NCBI RefSeq assembly: GCF_003148825.1
Contig: NZ_QGGZ01000010.1
Coordinates: 338,889-402,888, forward strand
DNA: 64,000 bases
Source of the DNA: Streptomyces sp. CG 926
GTDB taxonomy: Bacteria > Actinomycetota > Actinomycetes > Streptomycetales > Streptomycetaceae
Reading direction: 5' to 3'
Position 1 is the stretch's first letter, and each line of letters begins with the position of its first letter. A program made the position numbers and the translations under genes. Positions 59,175-64,000 of the stretch are shown in pieces. The notes beneath the pieces are model-generated. The model worked only from the letters and a program-made list of their open reading frames with translations, was not told where the DNA came from and ran no database searches.

Positions 59175-59199
59175 CGCTAGGCCCCGACCCTAACCATTG

Positions 59200-59213
59200 A
59201 TTCAAATTGGAAC
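59200..59213. promoter_or_regulatory. MarR operator half-pair 2
   Basis: ATTCAAATTGGAAC repeats site 1 and lies just upstream of TAGTCT (59222-59227), a possible -10 box of the marR gene. That box ends seven bases before the ATG, so the marR mRNA may be leaderless. Confidence 0.55.
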
Positions 59214-59233
59214 AACCCGTGTAGTCTGGAGCC

Positions 59234-59746
59234 ATGGCTGAACCGAGATGGCTGGACGATCGCGAGATGCGCGCCTGGAGCGGCTTTCTCGCCGCATCGG
59301 CCCTGGTGAACCGGCGCCTCGACCAGCAGCTCAAGGACGAGTCCGGGCTCTCGCACCCCCAGTACGAGATCCTCGTACGGCTCGCCGCCGCGCCCGGCCG
59401 CGAACTGCGGATGACCGAGCTCGCCAACGGCCTGATCAACTCCAAGAGCGGTCTGACCTACCAGGTCACCCAGATGGAGAAGGCCGGTCTGGTCCGCCGC
59501 CGCAGCTGCCGCTCCGACGTCCGGGGGGTCTTCGCCGTCCTCACCGACGCCGGCAGCGCCAAGCTGGAGGAGGCCGCACCCGGCCACGTCGCGACGGTCC
59601 GGGAGATCCTCGTCGATGTCCTCACCGCCGAGCAGCTCGACGCGCTCGCCGACGGGCTGGGCGAGGTCGGCCGCCGGCTACGTGGAGACGCCGCCCGGAC
59701 GGATCCGGCCGCCGCCGAGGTATCACGGCCCGATATCGGGGTATAG
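59234..59746 (+). CDS. MarR-family regulator
   Basis: A 170-residue winged-helix MarR protein. Core segments: LDQQLKDESGLSHPQYEILV, MTELANGLINSKSGLTYQVT, and the wing CRSDVRGVFAVLTDAGSAKL. One Cys (RRRSCRSDVRG) sits at the wing and might sense oxidants, as in some MarR proteins, but no second Cys is present. It most likely represses the divergent doxX gene and itself through the motif pair between them. A short tail of Ala/Asp residues ends it, eight bases before the YkvA gene. Confidence 0.9.
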   Translation: MAEPRWLDDREMRAWSGFLAASALVNRRLDQQLKDESGLSHPQYEILVRLAAAPGRELRMTELANGLINSKSGLTYQVTQMEKAGLVRRRSCRSDVRGVFAVLTDAGSAKLEEAAPGHVATVREILVDVLTAEQLDALADGLGEVGRRLRGDAARTDPAAAEVSRPDIGV

Positions 59747-59753
59747 GGCCGCC

Positions 59754-60050
59754 ATGGACGGAAAGGTCTGGCTCGCCCTGGGCACGCTGGTCGCGGTGGG
59801 GCTCGCGATCTTCGCAGCCGTGCTGCTGACGCGCGTCTTCGCGGCCCGGCGACTGCTGGTCGACGCGGGGATCCCGCTGCAGGACAAGGCCCTGTTCTGG
59901 GTCGCGGTCATCTACACCGTCTCGCCGGTGGACCTGATTCCGGACCCGGTGTACCTGGACGACATCGGCATCCTGCTGCTGGCGCTGCGCTCGCTGCACG
60001 CGGCGGCCGGGGCCGCCCGCTCCACGAAGGAGCCCGGCGCCGCCGCGTGA
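59754..60050 (+). CDS. YkvA-family (DUF1232) membrane protein
   Basis: A 98-residue protein with a hydrophobic N-terminal helix (residues ~6-27) and the DUF1232 signature KALFWVAVIYTVSPVDLIPD. The family's function is not known. It starts eight bases after the MarR stop, so it is probably in the same transcript. It converges with the VOC gene. Confidence 0.87.
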   Translation: MDGKVWLALGTLVAVGLAIFAAVLLTRVFAARRLLVDAGIPLQDKALFWVAVIYTVSPVDLIPDPVYLDDIGILLLALRSLHAAAGAARSTKEPGAAA

Positions 60051-60077
60051 GGACCTGGGCGGTCCCGGCCGTCCCGG

Positions 60078-60449
60078 TCAGACGTGCTGGTCGAAGAGGA
60101 CCGGGTTCCCGTCCGGGTCGACGACGAGGAAGCTGCCCGGCCCGGAACCCGACTCGTCGACCTCCGTCACGAACTCCACACCCCGCGCCTTCAGCTGCCG
60201 CTGCATGTCGCGGATGTCGGTGAACGAGTCGAGCGCGCTCGCGCCGCTGTCCCAACCCGGATTGAAGGTCAGCATGTTCTTCTCGAACATGCCCATGAAC
60301 AGCCCGATCACGACGTCGCCGTTCTTGAGGATCAACCAGCCCTGCTCGGGGTCCCCACCGAAGACGGCGAATCCGAGGTTCTCGTAGAACGCGCGGGAGA
60401 CGTCGAGGTCTCGCACGGACAGACTCACGGAGAAGGCGCCCAGGTCCAT
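60078..60449 (-). CDS. VOC-family protein
   Basis: A 123-residue single vicinal-oxygen-chelate domain protein. It shows the DUF/glyoxalase-like core FSVSLSVRDLDVSRAFYENL with GFAVFGGDPEQGWLILKNGD, and ends DPDGNPVLFDQHV. One metal-site position is an Asn/Gln rather than His, so a classical glyoxalase site is doubtful. ATG at 60449 is chosen; the frame runs further upstream into the AlkB region. It is read in the same direction as alkB, 72 bases after its stop. Confidence 0.8.
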   Translation of the reverse strand: MDLGAFSVSLSVRDLDVSRAFYENLGFAVFGGDPEQGWLILKNGDVVIGLFMGMFEKNMLTFNPGWDSGASALDSFTDIRDMQRQLKARGVEFVTEVDESGSGPGSFLVVDPDGNPVLFDQHV

Positions 60450-60521
60450 GCGCCCAGCCTTCACGCGCCACCGGACGGCCGCAACCCGGCCGCAATCCGG
60501 CCGCGACCCGGCCACCGAAGG

Positions 60522-61163
60522 TCAGCGGACGTCGTGGGGCCGGAACTGGACGCTGATGCGGGGCCCCACGGCCCGCGCCGACTTGGGTACGGCGTGCTCC
60601 ATGGTCCGCTGGCAGGAGCCTCCCATCACCACGAGGTCGCCGTGCCCCAGGGGCAGCCGCAGCAGGGTGGCCCCGCCACCGCGGGGCCGGAACGCGAGGT
60701 CGCGCGGGTCGCCGACGGACACGATGGCCACCATCGTGTCCTCGGTCGACGAGCGGCCGGTCCGGTCCCCGTGCCACGCGACGCTGTCGCGCCCGTCGCG
60801 GTACAGGCAGAGGCCGGCGGTGGTGAAGGGCTCGCCGAGCTCGGCGGTGTAGTGCCGGGTCAGCGCGTCACGAGCGGCGGTGAGCGAGGCGTGGGGCAGG
60901 GGCTCGTCCGCGCCGTAGAAGGCGAGCAGTCGGGGCACCTCCACCTCCCGCTCGTACATCTGCCGCCGCTCGGCCTGCCAGGGCACGTCGGCGGCCAGCC
61001 GCTCGAAGAGCGCGTCGGCGCCGCTCAGCCAGCCGGGCAGGTGATCGACCCAGGCCCCGACCCCGGCGCCGAGCTCGGTGCGCCGCAGGCCGCCGAGCGG
61101 GCCGAGCCGGATCTCGTCGCCCTGGTCGAAGAGGGAACCCTGAAGGCCTTGGACTGCGTGCAT
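60522..61163 (-). CDS. alkB: AlkB-family 2-oxoglutarate/Fe(II) dioxygenase
   Basis: A 213-residue dioxygenase of the AlkB type, which repairs N-alkylated bases in DNA or RNA by oxidative demethylation. The iron triad HxD...H is visible: WHGDRTG and the distal His in MEHAVPKSA, with the 2-oxoglutarate-binding Arg pair in GPRISVQFRPHDVR. The nucleotide-recognition lid (LLAFYGADEPLPHASLT) precedes it. It is followed on the same strand by a VOC gene and preceded by another VOC gene, so the locus may deal with reactive aldehydes and alkylation damage. Confidence 0.9.
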   Translation of the reverse strand: MHAVQGLQGSLFDQGDEIRLGPLGGLRRTELGAGVGAWVDHLPGWLSGADALFERLAADVPWQAERRQMYEREVEVPRLLAFYGADEPLPHASLTAARDALTRHYTAELGEPFTTAGLCLYRDGRDSVAWHGDRTGRSSTEDTMVAIVSVGDPRDLAFRPRGGGATLLRLPLGHGDLVVMGGSCQRTMEHAVPKSARAVGPRISVQFRPHDVR

Positions 61164-61240
61164 GACCCCAGCCTAACCCCGTAAACCGAACATCTGCACG
61201 AATACATCGGGGTGCGTGCGTCCGCCCGTACGGCCCGGCG

Positions 61241-61606
61241 TCAGCCCTCGGGGGGCGGCTGGTGCAGGCCGAAGGGCGTGCCCTGGTCGTCGTGGCACAG
61301 CTGCAAGCGCCCGAAACGGGCGATCGACTCCTCGCCGCCGCCCAGGTCGACGTCGTCGACGGAGCCGCCGAGCACGCGGACCTGTGCGAGCGCCGCCGCC
61401 ATGTCGACGACCTCGAAGAAGAGGTACGGTCGCGCGCCCGGGTCGTTGCCGTGCAGCCCGCCACGGACGTTGGGCGTCCGGATCGCGAACCCGCCGCCGT
61501 CGCTCGGGCCCGGTTCGAAGGTCCAGCCGAACAGGCTCCCGAAGAAGGTGCGGGCCCGTTCGTCGTCCCCCACGCCCAGCTCGAAGAAGGAAACCTCACC
61601 GGCCAT
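61241..61606 (-). CDS. VOC-family protein (27 kDa antigen Cfp30B-like)
   Basis: A 121-residue VOC-fold protein resembling the Cfp30B/'glyoxalase-like' group. The core reads SFFELGVGDDERARTFFGSL, PNVRGGLHGNDPGARPYLFF and ends HDDQGTPFGLHQPP. Metal-site residues are only partly kept (His in GLHG, Glu at the start). It begins 77 bases upstream of alkB on the same strand. Substrate unknown. Confidence 0.8.
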   Translation of the reverse strand: MAGEVSFFELGVGDDERARTFFGSLFGWTFEPGPSDGGGFAIRTPNVRGGLHGNDPGARPYLFFEVVDMAAALAQVRVLGGSVDDVDLGGGEESIARFGRLQLCHDDQGTPFGLHQPPPEG

Positions 61607-61752
61607 CGCCGACTCCCGTCGCCAGTCGCGCCTCGGACCTCGAACCTCGGACTTCCGGCCTCAGACCTCGGCCGTCGGCCGCGCCCGAGGCGTGGTCCCA
61701 CGGTAGATCCGCCCCTCTCCGGCCGCACCCGGCCACAGCGGCGACTCCGGTA

Positions 61753-63024
61753 CTAGGTCGTCTCGGGCGGCCGACCGTCGGCGGCCGCACCGGGCTCCGG
61801 ACTGCGCGCCGGGCGGCAGAGGAGGGTGACGGCCACCGATACCCCGGCGGCGACGGCCATCGCCGTCCCCGGGGCGAGGTACTGGGCCAGGCCCCCGACG
61901 ATCGCGGCGCCGATCCCCTGACAGGTCATCCGGCCGGCCGACTCGACTCCCTGGACCTGGCCGCGGATGGCATCGGGGGTCTGTTCGAGGAGCTGCTCCT
62001 GGAGCGGCAGGGTGGCCGCGAACCCGACCCCGGCGAGGCCCACCGCGACGGCCGCGAGCAGGACCGGCGGCTGGCCGGCGAACAACAGGAAGGGGGTGGC
62101 GAGCAGCAACCTCAGCCCGAAGGCGAGGCGGCGTCGGCGGTCGGCGTCGAGCAGCCGGCCGACGATCAGGTCACCGAGGAGCATGCCCGCCGAGGCCGCG
62201 GCGAGGAGGGTGCCCGCCCGGTCCGGGTCGTAGGAGAGGAACAGCGCCTCGCAGCCGACGATCAGCCCGTTCGGGACCCACAGGTTCAGCAGCAGCATCC
62301 GGCGGCCGGGGTGGGCGAACAGCTCGACGTTCGTGCTCCAGGTCCGGCGCAGCCCGGGTCGGCGGGTGAGCCGGATCGAGCGCTCCCGGACGGTGGCGGC
62401 CACCACCGCCGTACCGAGGGCGGTCAGGGCCGCGGCGAGGACGAAGATCCCGTACGGGCTCAGGTACCGCAGCAGTACGGCGCCGACCGCGTAGCCGATG
62501 ATCACCGTGGCGCCCGCGGTGATGTTCAGCAGCGAACGGGCGGGCGCGTAGGCGGAGCCGGGCACGACCTCGGCGAGCAGCCCCAGCCGGGTGCCCGTGC
62601 CCAGGGACTGGAAGAAGCCCAGGGTCAGCAGCAGGGCGAACCGGGCCGCGAGCGGCAGCCCCGGGACCGCCTGGGCGGCGATGCCCACCAGCGAGAGGAG
62701 TTGGAGCAGGAGGAGGGTCCGGCGGGGCCGTTCCCCGTCCGCGACGGACATCAGCGTCAGCGCGCCGAGCACCGTCGCGAACGTGGCGCCGTACATGCTC
62801 ACGGCCGTCAGGAACGGCGAACCGGTCCGGTCGTTGACCAGGGTTCCGAGCGCGAAGCCGGACAAAGTGCTCGCGGTGACGGTGAGGGTGAAGCTGAGGT
62901 GGAGGCCGCTGAACTCCTTGTTGCGGAGCAGGGTTCGGTAGCCGGTGGTCGCAGTGGCAGGGGTGGGGGCGGGGGTGGTCGTGGTCAGGGGTGCGGCAGG
63001 GCTGCCGGACTTGTGTGAAGGCAT
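61753..63024 (-). CDS. MFS-type exporter
   Basis: A 423-residue major-facilitator protein with 12 predicted helices. Diagnostic pieces are ATVLGALTLMSVADGERPRR (the loop 2-3 region with the charged motif A remnant), helix 5 with TGTRLGLLAEVVP, and the cytoplasmic loop with DADRRRRL. It is probably an efflux pump for a hydrophobic compound. ATG at 63024 has GGAGG at an acceptable distance in CCGGAGGCTTTTTTC; an upstream frame is not used. It diverges from the riboswitch-controlled cbt genes. Its promoter must lie in 63025-63200. Confidence 0.85.
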   Translation of the reverse strand: MPSHKSGSPAAPLTTTTPAPTPATATTGYRTLLRNKEFSGLHLSFTLTVTASTLSGFALGTLVNDRTGSPFLTAVSMYGATFATVLGALTLMSVADGERPRRTLLLLQLLSLVGIAAQAVPGLPLAARFALLLTLGFFQSLGTGTRLGLLAEVVPGSAYAPARSLLNITAGATVIIGYAVGAVLLRYLSPYGIFVLAAALTALGTAVVAATVRERSIRLTRRPGLRRTWSTNVELFAHPGRRMLLLNLWVPNGLIVGCEALFLSYDPDRAGTLLAAASAGMLLGDLIVGRLLDADRRRRLAFGLRLLLATPFLLFAGQPPVLLAAVAVGLAGVGFAATLPLQEQLLEQTPDAIRGQVQGVESAGRMTCQGIGAAIVGGLAQYLAPGTAMAVAAGVSVAVTLLCRPARSPEPGAAADGRPPETT

Positions 63025-63234
63025 GAAAAAAGCCTCCGGACGCATGCACGGAGCACGCAGACCGAAGGCCGACGGGGTCATTGTAGCAGTCGTACCAGCC
63101 CAGTTGACGGACACGTCCGATCGCGCGGGACGCACCGAAAGCGTATTACCGCAGCGTAGGCGTGTGATCAGGGACTCACGGTCTTGGCCGCAGGCGCTGC
63201 GCACGGTAGCGTCACGGCGACATTTCCACATAGC

Positions 63235-63345
63235 GACGACGGCGAGACGGAAGTCCGGTGTGAATCCGGCATGGTCGCGCCACTGTGTGCTGCGGCGACA
63301 CCCCATGGGTGGCGGCGCGGCGAGTCAGACCCGAGGACCGTCGTC
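63235..63345 (+). promoter_or_regulatory. Cobalamin riboswitch
   Basis: The core conserved strings of a cobalamin (adenosylcobalamin/B12) riboswitch are here: GGAAGTCCGGTGTGAATCC, then CGCGCCACTGTG and GAGTCAGACCCGAGGACC (the B12 box region). GACGACGG (63235-63242) pairs with CCGTCGTC (63338-63345) to close the P1 helix. It lies in the 365-bp gap before cbtB, so cobalt uptake is shut off when the vitamin is plentiful. The gap holds no other gene. Confidence 0.9.
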
Positions 63346-63389
63346 CTGCACCACCGTATGGGACGCGTGTTCCCCGAGGAGGTTCCATC

Positions 63390-63620
63390 ATGGCCGAGGC
63401 AATCGCTTCCGCTGCCATATCCACCCCCGCCGCCGGCTCCCTGTCGGCTCCGCTGCCTGTGCGCGCGGTTCTGCCCTGGGCGCTCTTCGTCGGTCTCCTG
63501 ATGCTCGTGGCCCTGTACTTCGTCGGTGCCGAGCAGGGCGCCACCGCCGTGTTCGCCGGTGAGGGCGTCCACGAGTGGGTGCACGACGGTCGTCATCTGC
63601 TCGGCTTCCCCTGCCACTGA
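63390..63620 (+). CDS. cbtB: Cobalt transporter subunit CbtB
   Basis: A 76-residue single-pass membrane protein with an N-terminal Ala/Pro tail, one helix (PWALFVGLLMLVALYFVGAE) and a His-rich end (GVHEWVHDGRHLLGFPCH) that would bind cobalt. These features define CbtB. ATG at 63390 has GAGGAGG at the right distance. It is just downstream of the cobalamin riboswitch and 12 bases before cbtA, forming the CbtAB cobalt importer. Confidence 0.92.
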   Translation: MAEAIASAAISTPAAGSLSAPLPVRAVLPWALFVGLLMLVALYFVGAEQGATAVFAGEGVHEWVHDGRHLLGFPCH

Positions 63621-63632
63621 GAGGCCATGCAC

Positions 63633-64000
63633 ATGTACGCCTCCACCGTCAGAGGACTACTGGTCCGCGGCATGCTCGCGGGCCTGATCGCCGGACTGTT
63701 CGCCTTCGCCGTCGCCTACGTGGTCGGTGAGCCCCCGGTGCGGGGCTCCATCGCCGTCGAGGAAGCGGCGGCCGCCAAGGAAGCGGCTCCCGCGGCCGGT
63801 CACGCCGGCCACGGTGGTGACGCCGCGTCGGGCGAGGCCGCCGAGGAGGAGGAAGAGCTGGTCAGCCGACCGGTCCAGTCGACCTTCGGCCTGGCCACCG
63901 GTGTGCTGGTCTACGGGGTCGCGCTGGGCGGCATCGCCTCGCTCGCGTTCTCGTTCGCCCTCGGCCGCGTCGGCGGGTTCAGCCCCCGGGCCACGGCCGC
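63633..64000 (+). CDS. cbtA: Cobalt transporter subunit CbtA, 5' part (runs off the window)
   Basis: The first ~122 residues of CbtA are present: helix 1 (RGMLAGLIAGLFAFAVAYVV), a His/Gly-rich extracytoplasmic loop (AAGHAGHGGDAA) and the second helix starting at FGLATGVLVYGVALGG. ATG at 63633 is chosen because GAGAGG (63619-63624) is then eight bases away; an ATG six bases upstream is too close. Its product works with CbtB under cobalamin control. The rest lies beyond the window. Confidence 0.9.
   Translation, partial: MYASTVRGLLVRGMLAGLIAGLFAFAVAYVVGEPPVRGSIAVEEAAAAKEAAPAAGHAGHGGDAASGEAAEEEEELVSRPVQSTFGLATGVLVYGVALGGIASLAFSFALGRVGGFSPRATA

Noticed and set aside
1..64000. CRISPR array, tRNA, rRNA, prophage or integrase
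   Set aside because: No regularly spaced identical repeats, cloverleaf sequences, rRNA segments or phage structural genes were recognised.
1..64000. A secondary-metabolite gene cluster
   Set aside because: Single oxidases, methyltransferase, ligases and MFS exporter are scattered and not in one operon; no PKS, NRPS, terpene synthase or RiPP gene was seen.

Overview
The window is very GC-rich DNA with actinobacterial habits: many GTG and TTG starts, strong third-position GC bias, deazaflavin/F420-type oxidoreductases, an MpaB-type oxygenase, SpoIIE-type phosphatase and Ser/Thr kinase genes, and Tat and lipobox signals. It most likely comes from the chromosome of a Streptomyces or a close relative. 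No tRNA, rRNA, CRISPR array, intact insertion sequence or integrase was seen.

Layout. 0-13 kb: acyl-CoA and lipid metabolism (3' end of a phenylacetate-CoA ligase, two AMP-forming acyl-CoA ligases, a nitronate monooxygenase), an exported penicillin/AHL-acylase-type enzyme, a ChaA-type antiporter and an exported serine hydrolase. 13-25.6 kb: small VOC and SLOG-like proteins, a Tat lipoprotein hydrolase, a TetR/flavin-monooxygenase divergon with palindromic operators, F420-type enzymes, a soluble Ser/Thr kinase with TPRs translationally coupled to a phytoene-desaturase-like oxidase, and an HTH-TOBE protein. 25.6-30.0 kb: an accessory operon with a short acidic protein, a DUF6338-like membrane protein, a TPR-CHAT protease (His856/Cys893) and a small unknown protein. 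30-33 kb: a LysR divergon with an IMPase-like and a Rossmann reductase gene. 33-34.4 kb: decayed DNA with a frameshifted DUF6308-like gene. 34.4-37.7 kb: a three-gene operon with a small membrane protein, a short STAND-like NTPase that stops after its GxP motif, and a second protein that looks like the missing winged-helix/helical half fused to a four-helix membrane tail. 37.8-51.5 kb: an acyl-CoA dehydrogenase, a DeoR/SIS/aldolase sugar locus, an S41 protease, the kbl-tdh threonine degradation pair, an esterase and a methyltransferase. 51.6-64 kb: a GAF/PAS/SpoIIE phosphatase, a GH15 enzyme, a galactose-oxidase-type copper radical oxidase with two near-identical discoidin domains, MarR/DoxX, AlkB, VOC proteins, an MFS exporter, and a cobalamin riboswitch in front of cbtB-cbtA at the right edge.

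The two best candidates for an undescribed system are the split STAND-like NTPase/membrane operon (34441-37740) and the CHAT-protease operon (25692-30035). Both have the architecture of bacterial conflict or cell-suicide modules: a sensor or switch protein, a protease or membrane effector, and small partners in tight operons. They lie within 12 kb of each other around a degraded segment. Assigning defence to them is inference; the domain organisation is read from the sequence.
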